Assembly (NCBI GenBank): GCA_947175665.1
Contig: CAMWNR010000006.1
Span: 1-49,583, forward strand
Length of the DNA: 49,583 bases
Source of the DNA: an uncultured Porphyromonadaceae bacterium
Lineage (GTDB): Bacteria; Bacteroidota; Bacteroidia; Bacteroidales; Muribaculaceae
Direction: 5' to 3'
Both the position numbers and the translations under genes were made by a program. Position 1 is the first letter of the stretch. The number at the start of each line of letters is the position of its first letter. Shown here piece by piece: positions 1 through 8,428 of this stretch. The notes under the pieces are model-generated. The model was not told the origin of the DNA. It made no database searches and saw nothing but the letters and a program-made list of their open reading frames with translations.

Positions 1-158
1 GATAAAATCAAAAATTTCTAAAACTCTCTGAATATTAAATTTGGTTTAAATTCAAACACTCTCTAAATACATATCAGCATTTTTTAGTGATATTGTATTA
101 TTACTTATATGCAAATATAACAAATTTAAGCCACTTTTGCCCTACCTTACATAAAAAT

Positions 159-186
159 ACCCTTCTCCCTGATCAGGGAGAAGGGT
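159..186 (-). terminator. Intrinsic terminator of serC-serA
   Basis: A perfect self-complementary hairpin with arms ACCCTTCTCCCT and AGGGAGAAGGGT around a GATC centre lies just past the serA stop. On the minus strand it is followed by ATTTTTATG, a short U-tract. Further left, a CAAATATA at 112-119 could be a leftward -7 box for a gene outside the window, but it lacks a matching -33 box. Confidence 0.85.
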
Positions 187-212
187 GAATATTAATGCTC
201 AAAGATAAATAA

Positions 213-1130
213 TTATTTATTTACCTGATATTTATTCCAGCCGTCTTTTAGATATGCTATCACTTGCTCAGCGGCAGCGACACCGGCATTAAAATTAGCC
301 TCTGCGGTCTGGGCTCCCATCTTTTTGGGAGTGAAGAATACACGTGCGGCAAATTTTTTCTCAAATTCTTCGGCAGCAGCGGGGCGAATGTCTGAAACAT
401 AACGCAGATCCGGACGCTCTTCGAGTGCCTTAATCAAGCCTTCCTCATCAATTACTTCTTTACGTGCAGTATTGATAAGAACACCGTTTTTAGGCATCAT
501 CATCACTAAATCATAGCCGATAGAATTCTTAGTTTCTGCAGTAGCAGGGATATGAAGTGATACGAAATCATTCTGTGAGAAAAGTTCTTTCACATCGTGG
601 AGAGGCTTTACACCTTCTGCTTCCATTACAGCATCGGGCACAAACTTATCAAGAGCCTCAATCTTCATATCAAAACCTTTGGCAATGCGGGCAACATTTC
701 GACCTACTTGGCCGAATGCATAGATACCTAATGACTTACCTTTCAATTCGGAACCGGAAGTACCGTTATACTGATTACGGCACATCATCACTACCATACC
801 GAATACCAATTCGGCTACTGCATTTGAGTTCTGACCGGGAGTGTTCATAATGCAAATACCATGCTTGGTGGCTGCCTCAAGATCGATATTGTCATAACCT
901 GCACCGGCGCGAACTATAACTTTCAGTTTCGGTGCGCGATCCATAACCTCAGCGTCAATTACATCGCTGCGTACTATGAGACCTTCAGCATCCTTTACGG
1001 CTTCAAGAAGATCCGCACGTGTACCACGTTCTACAAGTTCCAGTTCATTGCCTGAAGCATTGATTGTATTCTCTATCGCCTTTACAGCATTTTGAGCAAA
1101 GGGCTTCTCTGTAAATACCAGTATTTTCAT
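213..1130 (-). CDS. serA: D-3-phosphoglycerate dehydrogenase (short, Lys-type)
   Basis: Oxidises 3-phosphoglycerate to 3-phosphohydroxypyruvate with NAD, the first step of cytosolic serine synthesis. The 305-residue protein has the substrate-binding half at both ends and a Rossmann NAD domain in the middle (GIYAFGQVGRN near residue 135; RAGAGYDN and NTARKEVID motifs). It ends after the catalytic core, so it has no C-terminal ACT or ASB regulatory domain, and feedback inhibition by serine through ACT is not expected. The usual catalytic His of the PHIG motif is absent: the site reads TPKKMGAQT, placing Lys270 there. This is the known Lys-type of short PGDH described in Entamoeba and seen in Bacteroides relatives. 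It lies 19 bases after serC and is surely co-transcribed with it. Confidence 0.95.
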   Translation of the reverse strand: MKILVFTEKPFAQNAVKAIENTINASGNELELVERGTRADLLEAVKDAEGLIVRSDVIDAEVMDRAPKLKVIVRAGAGYDNIDLEAATKHGICIMNTPGQNSNAVAELVFGMVVMMCRNQYNGTSGSELKGKSLGIYAFGQVGRNVARIAKGFDMKIEALDKFVPDAVMEAEGVKPLHDVKELFSQNDFVSLHIPATAETKNSIGYDLVMMMPKNGVLINTARKEVIDEEGLIKALEERPDLRYVSDIRPAAAEEFEKKFAARVFFTPKKMGAQTAEANFNAGVAAAEQVIAYLKDGWNKYQVNK

Positions 1131-1149
1131 CTTTTACTATTACGAGAGA

Positions 1150-2217
1150 TTAATGTTTTGCTTCAAATTCTTTCATTGTATCGATAAGTACCTGTACGCT
1201 CTCTTTGGGAAGCATGTTATAGAGAGAAGCACGGAATCCACCTACTGAGCGGTGACCCTTGATACCTACGATACCCTTGGATGTAGCGAAGTCAAAGAAG
1301 TCTTTTTCGAGTTCAGCATAGTCGGGATTCATTACGAAGCATACGTTCATGATAGAGCGATCCTCTTCTGCAACTGTACCACGGAACAGTTTGTTGCGGT
1401 CGATCTCATCATAAAGCAGCTTAGCCTTGATCTCGTCATGCTCCTGAAGTGCCTTCACTCCGCCTTGTGCTTTATAATATTTAAGAGTCTGAAGCGCAGA
1501 ATATATCGGGAGTACCGGAGGTGTATTAAACATGGTATCCTTCTTGATATGTGTGCGGTAGTCAAGCATTGTGGGAATCTCACGGTCTACATTGCCGAGC
1601 AGTGACTCCTTAACAATAACCAGAGTTACACCGGCGGGTGCGAGATTCTTCTGAGCACCGGCATAGATCAAACCGTATTTAGTAGGATCAAATACACGGG
1701 AGAATATATCAGAAGACATGTCGCAAACTACAGGTACAGGGCTATCGTAATCCTTACGAACTTCGGTACCATAGATTGTATTATTTGAAGTATAGTGGAA
1801 ATAATCTACATCAGAGGGGATAACAAAATCCTTGGGGATATAGCAATAATTTTCATCTTTCGAAGAACCGAGTACTTCAACCTCTCCAAAAAGTTTAGCC
1901 TCTTTAATAGCATTATGAGCCCATGTACCGGTATCTGTATATGCAGCCTTTGTTTTTAGAAGGTTAAAGGGAACCATACAGAATTGTAGACTTGCACCAC
2001 CACCGAGGAAAAGTACTTTGTAATCTTCGGGGAGTTCAAGAAGTTCGGCTACAAGTTTACGTGCTTCTTCACATACTGCAACAAATTCTTTAGAACGGTG
2101 AGATACCTCAAGTACAGAAAGACCTGTATCAGCAAAGTTGATAATTGCGTCTGCAGTGTTCTTAATTACTTCGGGAGCCAGGATACAAGGACCGGCATAA
2201 AAATTGTGTTTCTTCAT
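1150..2217 (-). CDS. serC: Phosphoserine aminotransferase
   Basis: A PLP enzyme that moves the amino group of glutamate to 3-phosphohydroxypyruvate, giving phosphoserine; it may also serve pyridoxal phosphate synthesis. The 355 residues cover the full class-V aminotransferase fold. The N-terminal motif [13 protein letters not shown] is typical, and the Schiff-base lysine is Lys190 in [11 protein letters not shown]. The C-terminal [14 protein letters not shown] contains the conserved phosphate-binding residues. It is the first gene of a serC-serA operon driven by a good Bacteroidetes promoter about 100 bases upstream. No serB is visible, so phosphoserine phosphatase must be elsewhere. Confidence 0.96.
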   Translation of the reverse strand: MKKHNFYAGPCILAPEVIKNTADAIINFADTGLSVLEVSHRSKEFVAVCEEARKLVAELLELPEDYKVLFLGGGASLQFCMVPFNLLKTKAAYTDTGTWAHNAIKEAKLFGEVEVLGSSKDENYCYIPKDFVIPSDVDYFHYTSNNTIYGTEVRKDYDSPVPVVCDMSSDIFSRVFDPTKYGLIYAGAQKNLAPAGVTLVIVKESLLGNVDREIPTMLDYRTHIKKDTMFNTPPVLPIYSALQTLKYYKAQGGVKALQEHDEIKAKLLYDEIDRNKLFRGTVAEEDRSIMNVCFVMNPDYAELEKDFFDFATSKGIVGIKGHRSVGGFRASLYNMLPKESVQVLIDTMKEFEAKH

Positions 2218-2317
2218 GTCTGAAGTTAGATATTAGAATTTATGGTTTATAATTCTCGATTACTTCTCATCAGGTATTTCATAATCTATCTTATTGAAAA
2301 CTCTCTGAGATTTTTGA

Positions 2318-2348
2318 CAAATATAATATATAATCCATAATCTTCAAA
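2318..2348 (-). promoter_or_regulatory. Promoter of serC-serA
   Basis: Read on the minus strand, TTTG (2345-2348) is followed after 19 bases by TATATTTG (2318-2325), an exact match to the Bacteroidetes primary-sigma pattern. Transcription should start near 2311, giving a leader of roughly 95 bases. Confidence 0.75.
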
Positions 2349-2525
2349 ATTATTTGAATTATTTTATTTGAAACCTTTTTTATAACATATTATTACCCCT
2401 CTTCTGGGTCAAGTACCGAACCCTGTTAAAGTGTTAAAGACTTACTTTGAATCTTATTCCGACAACTATGATGGGTTATATAGAATTGTAAGAACGTAGT
2501 ATATATAAAACGGTTTGGGGCGATC

Positions 2526-2561
2526 ATCCCGCGTAGCGGGATTTCAGCATAGGCACGTATC
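2526..2561 (+). repeat. Dispersed intergenic motif, copy 1
   Basis: Starts ATCCCGCGTAGCGGGATTTC and continues AGCATA...CGTATCA. It aligns without gaps to 13296-13331, sharing GCGTAGC, ATTT and AGCATA at about 28 of 36 positions. The first part is a small hairpin, CCCGC-GTA-GCGGG. Both copies run into a longer inverted repeat. Confidence 0.55.
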
Positions 2562-2772
2562 AGAGGAAAGGCATGAGCCTTTTCGCTGGTGCGTGTACCC
2601 GCTCCCTCACACACCAAATCGTGCCGCGTTAGCGGTACTTCAGCACTTCTCAAGATGTATTCTCCGTTTTCTGAAGTACCGCTAACGCGGCACGTGAGTA
2701 TGGGGTGGGGCTTCACGGGTACACGCACCAGCAAAAATCAAAGATTTTTGCTGATACGTGCCTATGCTGAAT
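2542..2772. repeat. Nested three-stem inverted repeat (foldback element)
   Basis: Three pairs of arms nest around one centre. The outer arms 2542-2563 and 2751-2772 match at 21 of 22 bases. The middle arms 2585-2601 and 2716-2732 match at 17 of 17. The inner arms 2621-2643 and 2671-2693 match at 23 of 23. The spacers between stems differ from side to side, and two carry small hairpins of their own (2567-2583 and 2733-2749). Transcribed, this would form a very long structured RNA; as DNA it could form a cruciform. The function is unknown. Confidence 0.85.
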
Positions 2773-2775
2773 GCC

Positions 2776-2950
2776 TGCTCTGCAGGCTTGCTTTCGCTCG
2801 ATTATGTACGCTACTTGCTCTGCAGGCTTGCTTTCGCTCGATTATGTACGCTACTTGCTCTGCAGGGTTGCTTTCGCCCGATTATGTACGCTACTTGCTC
2901 TGCAGGCTTGCTTTCGCCCGATTATATTCGCTTCCTGCTATGCTGGTTTG
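2776..2950. repeat. 40-bp tandem repeat, 4.4 copies
   Basis: Units begin at 2776, 2816, 2856 and 2896, with a partial degenerate unit at 2936-2950. Each starts TGCTCTGCAG and ends near GTACGCTACT. Units 1 and 2 are identical. Unit 3 has two changes (CAGGGTTG and GCCCG). Unit 4 keeps GCCCG and degenerates at its end. The gradient suggests expansion by slippage or unequal crossing-over. It directly abuts the foldback element. Confidence 0.9.
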
Positions 2951-2961
2951 ATACATTCATA

Positions 2962-2997
2962 AAAAAGAATGAGGTTGTTGCCAGCCTCATTCTTTTT
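2962..2997. terminator. Bidirectional terminator after the outer-membrane protein gene
   Basis: A 13-bp perfect stem, AAAAAGAATGAGG with CCTCATTCTTTTT, closes a 10-base loop and has U-runs on both strands. It lies 35 bases past the stop of the leftward beta-barrel gene. Confidence 0.85.
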
Positions 2998-3031
2998 ATC
3001 ATTATATTTTAATATTTATTGATTTTGCGTC

Positions 3032-3733
3032 TTAGAAGTTATAACCCAAATTTAACTGGAAGAGGTTATCATACATCTTGACAGCGCCATTATTGGAATG
3101 TTTGATACGGTTTACCATACCTACATCACCGCTAAAGCCTGCATAATAATGTTTGAGGAAGTTGACACCTACACTGAATCTCCATGCGCAATCTACGCGA
3201 TTGAAATCATCTTTGTACATCGAACCGGAAAAGTGGTCGCGATATGCTTCACCGTCCGCGCCGTATCGGGTTTCGGTAGTGAGATAATAATCATCTGAGA
3301 AACCTACTTTCAATACAGGACCGGTAGCAACAGCAAGATTAACATTCTTGTTGAAGTCGAAATGGTAACCGAGCATTACCGGAATACGCATACCGAATCC
3401 GCGGGTAGAATGGGCTTTCCAATGAGCATCCTGGAAGTCTTCACCATCAAGATTGAATTTTGTAGTGTTGTAATACAGTTCGAGACCCGGCTCTACATAG
3501 AAGTTTGCCACAATAGGTCTGTTATAAACTGCTCCGATACTGAGACCTGCTCCCGGATCGAATGCTTTTTCACTGATATTGCCATATTTGACATTCCCGG
3601 GGATGGCAGATTCTACATTTAAACGTACACCAAAGTATGGTTTGTTATCGGGATTATTTACGATCGGGTTCGCTGCGCTTACTGCCGATACACCTGCTAA
3701 CATTGCGAGGCCAAGTAATAATGACTTTTTCAT
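3032..3733 (-). CDS. Outer-membrane beta-barrel protein (porin-like)
   Basis: A 233-residue protein with a clear Sec signal peptide (MKKSLLLGLAMLAGVSAVSA, cleavage after AAN or just before it). Alternating hydrophobic and polar strands follow and it ends LFQLNLGYNF, the aromatic C-terminus expected of outer-membrane barrels. The composition resembles the PF13568/OMP_b-brl family common in Bacteroidales: YFGVRLNVESAIPG near the start, repeated GYHFDFNK and VGVNFLKHYYAGFSGD strands. The length fits an 8-10 stranded barrel. Substrate and function cannot be read from the sequence. It sits alone between uvrB and the repeat region and has its own terminator. No exact TAnnTTTG promoter was found upstream. 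Confidence 0.85.
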   Translation of the reverse strand: MKKSLLLGLAMLAGVSAVSAANPIVNNPDNKPYFGVRLNVESAIPGNVKYGNISEKAFDPGAGLSIGAVYNRPIVANFYVEPGLELYYNTTKFNLDGEDFQDAHWKAHSTRGFGMRIPVMLGYHFDFNKNVNLAVATGPVLKVGFSDDYYLTTETRYGADGEAYRDHFSGSMYKDDFNRVDCAWRFSVGVNFLKHYYAGFSGDVGMVNRIKHSNNGAVKMYDNLFQLNLGYNF

Positions 3734-3826
3734 AATTTTGAGTTTAATTTGTTAATTATACTCTATTAACACTCGTATGGTAGCATGGGTTTAATAATTA
3801 ACTTAAATTTTGTTAACTTTATTTCT

Positions 3827-5962
3827 TTATCCCTCGGTTTTAATTTCTTTCTCTCTATACTCCAGCATATTACGTAGAGTGATTAATTCATCTCTCAATT
3901 GAGCGGCTTCTATGAAATCTGTACGTTTTGCTGCAGCGATCATCTCTTCGTTTACTTCGGTTATACGTTTGGATATGTCATCTTTTGACATGTATGCAGT
4001 AACAGGGTCGGCCACAAATTTCTCATCAAGGTCCGGCTCTATATAGGGACGCGGTTGCTTTTTAGCAACTCTTTCTTTAGCATTAAATGCCGGTACTTCG
4101 GCAGCCACACTCTGCTCAAAGCGGTTACGCGCAGTTTTTACAGGAGTTTTGTTATCACTGCCGGCATATATATCTATGAGATCGGTACCACCCTTCTTTA
4201 TAATAGGTGTCGGGACTATACCATGCTTTTCGTTATACAGCATCTGTTTCGCTCTTCTTCGTTCCGTCTCATCTATGGTAAGTTGCATACTGTCGGTAAC
4301 TTTATCTGCATACATGATTACCTTACCATGCACATTACGTGCGGCACGCCCCGCAGTCTGTGTAAGCGAGCGGTGATTACGCAAAAAGCCCTCCTTGTCG
4401 GCATCAAGAATCGCAACAAGACTTACCTGTGGCAAATCGAGACCTTCTCTCAGGAGGTTCACACCTATAAGTACATCATAGATGCCGTTTCGCAAATCCT
4501 CAAGTATCCTAATTCTTTCCAGAGTATCAACATCGCTGTGAATATAGGCGCTGTTTACCCCCCATTTAATAAGATGAGCATTGAGTTCTTCGGCCATTCT
4601 TTTAGTCAACGTTGTTACGAGAATCCTCTCATCGGCCTCGATACGTTTCTGTATCTCCTCCATCAGATCATCTATCTGATTCATGGTCGGACGTATCTCA
4701 ATTTCCGGATCAAGCAGGCCTGTAGGTCTTATCACCTGTTCGGTCACAATACCTTCAGATTGCTGTAGTTCATAGTCGCCAGGTGTGGCACTCACATAGA
4801 TAGTCTGATTTGTGAGGCGTTCGAACTCATCAAATTTCAGCGGTCGGTTATCAATAGCGGCCGGCAATCTGAAACCGTATTCCACAAGATTCATCTTACG
4901 TGATAAGTCTCCCCCATTCATACCTCGAATCTGGGGTAATGTGACATGGCTCTCATCTATTATGGTAAGATAATCCTTAGGAAAGTAATCGAGTAGACAG
5001 AATGGTCTTGCTCCCGGCTCTCTGCCATCAAAGTATCTCGAATAATTCTCAATTCCGCTACAGTGTCCGAGTTCCTTAATCATTTCAAGATCGTAGGTCA
5101 CTCGTTCTCTTAATCTCTCTGCTTCTATAAGTTTCCCCTCATTGCGAAAGAACTCTACCTGCTTGCCAAGATCGAGAGAAATCTGATCTATAGCCGACAT
5201 GGTACGCTCCTTAGAGGCCACAAAAATATTGGCAGGATAGATATTGAAACCCTCAAGGTTTGACAATACCACCCCGCTTTCGGGATCTATAGTCTGTATT
5301 TTTTCAATTTCATCTCCCCAGAATACCACTCTGAGTTGTATATCTTCAAAAGATAGTTTAATATCTACCGTATCACCTTTAACCCGGAATTGACCGTTAT
5401 TCAACTCCATTTCGGTTCGGGAGTATAAAGAGTCTACAAGTTTGCGTAAAAAGGCATTGCGCGAAATATTCATACCCAGTTGAATCTTAACAACGCTCTG
5501 AGAGAAATCCTCAGGATTACCCATACCGTATATGCAACTCACACTTGATACCACAACTACATCGCGTCGACCTGACAACAATGCTGACACGGTCGAGAGT
5601 CGTAATTTCTCAATCTGTTCGTTGATACTCAGATCCTTTTCTATATACTTATCACTTGTAGGAATATATGCCTCGGGTTGATAGTAGTCATAATAACTTA
5701 CAAAATATTGTACAGAGTTATCCGGAAAGAAATTTTTCATCTCTCCATATAGTTGCGCTGCAAGCGTTTTGTTATGTGACAATATCAGAGTCGGACGTTT
5801 CACCTGTTGTATTACGTTAGCCATAGTAAAGGTCTTACCCGACCCGGTAACACCGAGTAGTGTTTGATAGGGATTACCCTCTTTAACACCCGATACTAAT
5901 TCGGCAATTGCCTCAGGCTGGTCACCTGTAGGCATATATTCAGAAGTAAGATTAAAATCCAT
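3827..5962 (-). CDS. uvrB: Excinuclease ABC subunit UvrB
   Basis: The damage-verifying helicase-like subunit of nucleotide excision repair; it takes DNA from UvrA and recruits UvrC. Visible motifs are Walker A GVTGSGKT near residue 38, the beta-hairpin region YYDYYQPEAYIPTSD, DESH (helicase motif II), the VSATPGDYE motif, QTAGRAARN (motif VI) and a C-terminal UVR domain (DFIEAAQLRDELITLRNML). I start it at the ATG giving MDFNLTSEYMPTGDQ, the conserved UvrB N-terminus, for 711 residues; a longer frame adds 12 residues with no family support. It is monocistronic, with a candidate -7 box at 6085-6092. Confidence 0.97.
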   Translation of the reverse strand: MDFNLTSEYMPTGDQPEAIAELVSGVKEGNPYQTLLGVTGSGKTFTMANVIQQVKRPTLILSHNKTLAAQLYGEMKNFFPDNSVQYFVSYYDYYQPEAYIPTSDKYIEKDLSINEQIEKLRLSTVSALLSGRRDVVVVSSVSCIYGMGNPEDFSQSVVKIQLGMNISRNAFLRKLVDSLYSRTEMELNNGQFRVKGDTVDIKLSFEDIQLRVVFWGDEIEKIQTIDPESGVVLSNLEGFNIYPANIFVASKERTMSAIDQISLDLGKQVEFFRNEGKLIEAERLRERVTYDLEMIKELGHCSGIENYSRYFDGREPGARPFCLLDYFPKDYLTIIDESHVTLPQIRGMNGGDLSRKMNLVEYGFRLPAAIDNRPLKFDEFERLTNQTIYVSATPGDYELQQSEGIVTEQVIRPTGLLDPEIEIRPTMNQIDDLMEEIQKRIEADERILVTTLTKRMAEELNAHLIKWGVNSAYIHSDVDTLERIRILEDLRNGIYDVLIGVNLLREGLDLPQVSLVAILDADKEGFLRNHRSLTQTAGRAARNVHGKVIMYADKVTDSMQLTIDETERRRAKQMLYNEKHGIVPTPIIKKGGTDLIDIYAGSDNKTPVKTARNRFEQSVAAEVPAFNAKERVAKKQPRPYIEPDLDEKFVADPVTAYMSKDDISKRITEVNEEMIAAAKRTDFIEAAQLRDELITLRNMLEYREKEIKTEG

Positions 5963-6084
5963 TACAAATAATCTATTAATAATCACAACAAACGTCATGC
6001 CTACAATCCGGGCATATTGCAGTTGTATAACCTAAAACATAGCCTTTAAATTATAGTAATAATGTTAAATAATGCTATGTGATG

Positions 6085-6092
6085 CAAATATA
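6085..6092 (-). promoter_or_regulatory. Candidate -7 box of uvrB
   Basis: CAAATATA on the plus strand reads TATATTTG on the minus strand, matching TAnnTTTG. No clean TTTG lies at the expected distance upstream, so the call rests on the -7 box alone. Confidence 0.45.
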
Positions 6093-6220
6093 AACAATAA
6101 TACGCAGACAATAATAATATTTACAGCAATAATGATTGCGATGAAAGTTACCGGTATAATTCGGTAATCTTTCCTAGCGTGGTGCAATATGGTTCAATAG
6201 GGATTCAGGTCAACTGATAT

Positions 6221-6251
6221 TTTGGTAATTCAAAGTAATTTATTAACTTTG
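6221..6251 (+). promoter_or_regulatory. Promoter of tpiA
   Basis: TTTG (6221-6224), 19 bases, TAACTTTG (6244-6251): a complete Bacteroidetes promoter. The -7 box lies within AATTTATTAACTTTG, the same 15-mer found at the feoAB and mreB promoters. The expected start is near 6258, giving a leader of about 88 bases. Confidence 0.8.
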
Positions 6252-6345
6252 TTTGTTGATTTATCATCTGGTGGCGGCTATCGCACCACCATACATAATC
6301 ACTATTATTAATAAGGATATATTTTCTACAATAATATCTTAAGTT

Positions 6346-7101
6346 ATGAGAAAAAACATTGTTGCAGGCAACTGGAAAATGAACACTACTCTTGAGGAGG
6401 GTGTGGAACTTGCCGATCAGATCAATACCCTTCTTCAGGGTAAAGAAAAGAACTGTGATGTAGTAATTTGTGTGCCTTTCACACACCTTACTTCAGTAAA
6501 TGCTGTTATCGATCCCACTCTTATCGGACTTGGCGCAGAGAATTGCTCTGAGCATGAAAAGGGTGCGTATACCGGCGAAATATCCGCTCCTATGGTTAAG
6601 AGCACCGGCGCTACTCATGTAATCCTCGGTCACAGCGAGCGTCGTCAATATTTCGGCGAAAATAATGAGCAACTTCTTGCCAAGACCAAGATTGCTCTTG
6701 CCAACGGTCTTACTCCTATCTTCTGTGTAGGTGAAGTTCTCGAAGAGCGCGAAAACGGCACTTATAATGATGTCGTTGCATCTCAGGTTGAGGCACTCTT
6801 CTCTCTTTCACCCGAAGATTTCTCTAAGATCGTAATTGCATACGAACCCGTCTGGGCTATCGGTACCGGCAAGACTGCCACCGCTGACCAGGCTGAAGAT
6901 ATGCACGCACACATCCGTAAGGTGATTGAAGATAAATATGGCAAGGAGATTGCTGACAATACCTCTATCCTTTATGGTGGCAGTTGCAAACCCTCAAATG
7001 CCAAGGAACTCTTCGCTAAACCTAATGTAGACGGTGGTCTTATAGGTGGTGCTGCTCTCGAAGCAGAATCATTCATGGGTATTATTGAAGCATTCAATTA
7101 A
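6346..7101 (+). CDS. tpiA: Triosephosphate isomerase
   Basis: Interconverts dihydroxyacetone phosphate and glyceraldehyde 3-phosphate in glycolysis. The 251-residue TIM barrel is complete. The catalytic residues are visible: Lys11 in AGNWKMN, His96 in GHSERR and Glu167 in [15 protein letters not shown]. The mobile loop and the GGS/GGA phosphate-binding turns ([18 protein letters not shown]) are intact. It heads a run of rightward genes (SPOR protein, folE, pth), although a hairpin between tpiA and the SPOR gene probably limits read-through. A strong promoter precedes it. Confidence 0.98.
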   Translation: MRKNIVAGNWKMNTTLEEGVELADQINTLLQGKEKNCDVVICVPFTHLTSVNAVIDPTLIGLGAENCSEHEKGAYTGEISAPMVKSTGATHVILGHSERRQYFGENNEQLLAKTKIALANGLTPIFCVGEVLEERENGTYNDVVASQVEALFSLSPEDFSKIVIAYEPVWAIGTGKTATADQAEDMHAHIRKVIEDKYGKEIADNTSILYGGSCKPSNAKELFAKPNVDGGLIGGAALEAESFMGIIEAFN

Positions 7102-7114
7102 TTTATAAATATTT

Positions 7115-7160
7115 GTAGAGTGAGGCGACCGCTTCAGGTTGCCTCCTCTACAATCTTTTA
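7115..7160 (+). terminator. Terminator or attenuator after tpiA
   Basis: GTAGAGTGAGGCGACC pairs with GGTTGCCTCCTCTAC (7137-7151) around a short loop, with one bulge and G-U pairs, followed by AATCTTTTA. It lies between tpiA and the next gene, whose ATG is 21 bases further on, so it probably reduces rather than abolishes read-through. It also shows that an upstream TTG at 7139 is not a start. Confidence 0.65.
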
Positions 7161-7171
7161 TAACTACTATT

Positions 7172-7738
7172 ATGAGAAATTTGTCCGGAGCATCCACCAG
7201 AATGCTGATGGCCTTTATTTTTTTACTCTCCGTAGTTTGCGGTACTGCTCAGACATATAGTACCAATCTCGCCGCGTCCACTTCACAGGATAATGATTCT
7301 ACTGCCTTAAATCCTATCGAGAAGATAGTAGAAGATTCGGAGGGTAATGTCGAGATCCTTATTTCTCAGGATCTTATGGATAAAATATTAAAGACTCCGA
7401 CTGCTCATAAAAAAAGCCATACCGGTACCGGCCGACCGGCAATCCGACCGGGTATAAATAAAATGTCAGGATACAGAATACAGGTATTCGCTGACGGTAG
7501 AAATCAAGCCTCTCTCGAAGCAAGAGCAAAATCACGTGGGGCTGCCATTTCGGCACGTTTGCCGAAATATAGAGGACAGGTTTACACTTTCTCTTCCTCT
7601 CCTAACTGGTATACTCGTGTAGGAAATTTCCGTTCTCAATCTGAAGCAAATGAAGCCTTAGCCGAATTAAGAAGCGCGTTCCCCTCTTTTGCTAATGAGA
7701 TGCGAGTTGTAAAATGTCAGATTGTCGTCATTAAATAG
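7172..7738 (+). CDS. Secreted SPOR-domain protein
   Basis: A 188-residue exported protein. The N-terminus MRNLSGASTRMLMAFIFLL with VCGTAQ is a signal peptide or anchor. A disordered Ser/Thr-rich stretch follows. The last 80 residues form a SPOR domain: GYRIQVFADGRNQASLEARAK, then WYTRVGNFRSQSEANEALAEL. SPOR domains bind peptidoglycan stripped of stem peptides at division or remodelling sites, so a periplasmic cell-wall role is likely. I use the ATG at 7172; an in-frame TTG 33 bases earlier lies inside the preceding hairpin. The folE ATG follows 10 bases after its stop. Confidence 0.85.
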   Translation: MRNLSGASTRMLMAFIFLLSVVCGTAQTYSTNLAASTSQDNDSTALNPIEKIVEDSEGNVEILISQDLMDKILKTPTAHKKSHTGTGRPAIRPGINKMSGYRIQVFADGRNQASLEARAKSRGAAISARLPKYRGQVYTFSSSPNWYTRVGNFRSQSEANEALAELRSAFPSFANEMRVVKCQIVVIK

Positions 7739-7748
7739 TCCTTTAACC

Positions 7749-8333
7749 ATGTCAAGAAAAGTAGAACATAATCAAGAACTTACAGATAAAATAGCCTATC
7801 ATTACAAGGAAATCCTCAAACTTATAGGCGAAGACCCTGAACGTGAAGGCCTTGTTAAAACCCCCGTGCGTGCGGCAAAAGCCTTGATTGATATAACTCA
7901 GGGTTATAGAGAGGATGCGCTTGAAATCGCATCACAGGCTATTTTTGAACATGCCGGCTCGCAAATGGTAATTGTAAAGGATATCGAATTTTACAGTATG
8001 TGCGAGCACCACATATTACCTTTTTTCGGACGTGTATCAATAGGTTATATACCGAAGGGTAAGATGATCGGACTCTCTAAATTGGCAAGAATAGTAGATA
8101 ACTTCGCACGCAGACTTCAGGTGCAGGAGCGTCTTACTGCCCAGATTTGTGATCTTCTTAACAAAGCAATGCCCAACGAGGGTATCATAGTCAGTTGTTC
8201 TGCTGAACATCTATGTATGAAGATGAGAGGGGTTGAAAAACAGGACTCGGCTACTGTAACATTTGATTATTGCGGTAAATTTGCTGAAGATTCTGCTCTC
8301 AGACAGGAGTATATGCGCTTATGCGGAATTTAA
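7749..8333 (+). CDS. folE: GTP cyclohydrolase I
   Basis: Converts GTP to 7,8-dihydroneopterin triphosphate, the entry to folate synthesis and often to queuosine precursors. The 194-residue protein shows the family hallmarks: [19 protein letters not shown], the zinc-site Cys and His in [13 protein letters not shown], the second Cys in [14 protein letters not shown], and [16 protein letters not shown]. The start is the ATG giving [15 protein letters not shown]; an upstream in-frame TTG overlaps the SPOR gene and lacks support. Its 3' end overlaps only the possible long form of pth. Confidence 0.97.
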   Translation: MSRKVEHNQELTDKIAYHYKEILKLIGEDPEREGLVKTPVRAAKALIDITQGYREDALEIASQAIFEHAGSQMVIVKDIEFYSMCEHHILPFFGRVSIGYIPKGKMIGLSKLARIVDNFARRLQVQERLTAQICDLLNKAMPNEGIIVSCSAEHLCMKMRGVEKQDSATVTFDYCGKFAEDSALRQEYMRLCGI

Positions 8334-8428
8334 TTGAAAAATTTCTGTCTCTATTCCATAGAGATAAAAATAGAACGAACCGCTATAACACGGAAAGTAA
8401 CCTAAAGAATTCATCATCTGTCGAAGTT

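Larger units (their letters stand above)
2400..3031. other. Repeat-rich intergenic region
   Basis: About 630 bases between the serC promoter and the outer-membrane protein gene hold no convincing gene. They contain, in order, a motif shared with 13296-13331, a large nested inverted repeat, four and a half 40-bp tandem repeats and a terminator hairpin. Open frames run through the tandem repeats in all three plus-strand frames. That follows from a 40-bp unit without stops and is not evidence of coding. Confidence 0.75.
5963..6345. other. Divergent uvrB-tpiA intergenic region
   Basis: About 380 AT-rich bases with a leftward -7 box for uvrB and a complete rightward promoter for tpiA. I see no small gene, tRNA or structured RNA element between them. 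Confidence 0.6.

Noticed and set aside
112-119. Leftward promoter at the window start
   Set aside because: Only a -7 box (TATATTTG on the minus strand) is present, without a -33 box or visible gene.
213-1130. SerA as a broken gene because of the missing catalytic His
   Set aside because: The frame is intact and the Lys-type active site is a known subclass.
2426-3012. Several open frames of 60-120 codons through the repeat region
   Set aside because: They overlap each other on both strands, follow the 40-bp repeats in three frames at once, and include inverted-repeat DNA. No family resemblance or convincing start.
7139-7171. TTG start that would lengthen the SPOR protein
   Set aside because: The codon lies inside the hairpin after tpiA, and the added residues would precede a good signal peptide.
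8321-8428. Upstream ATG for pth adding 36 residues
   Set aside because: The conserved Pth N-terminus starts at 8429, and the extension is polar and unlike the family. Kept only as an alternative.
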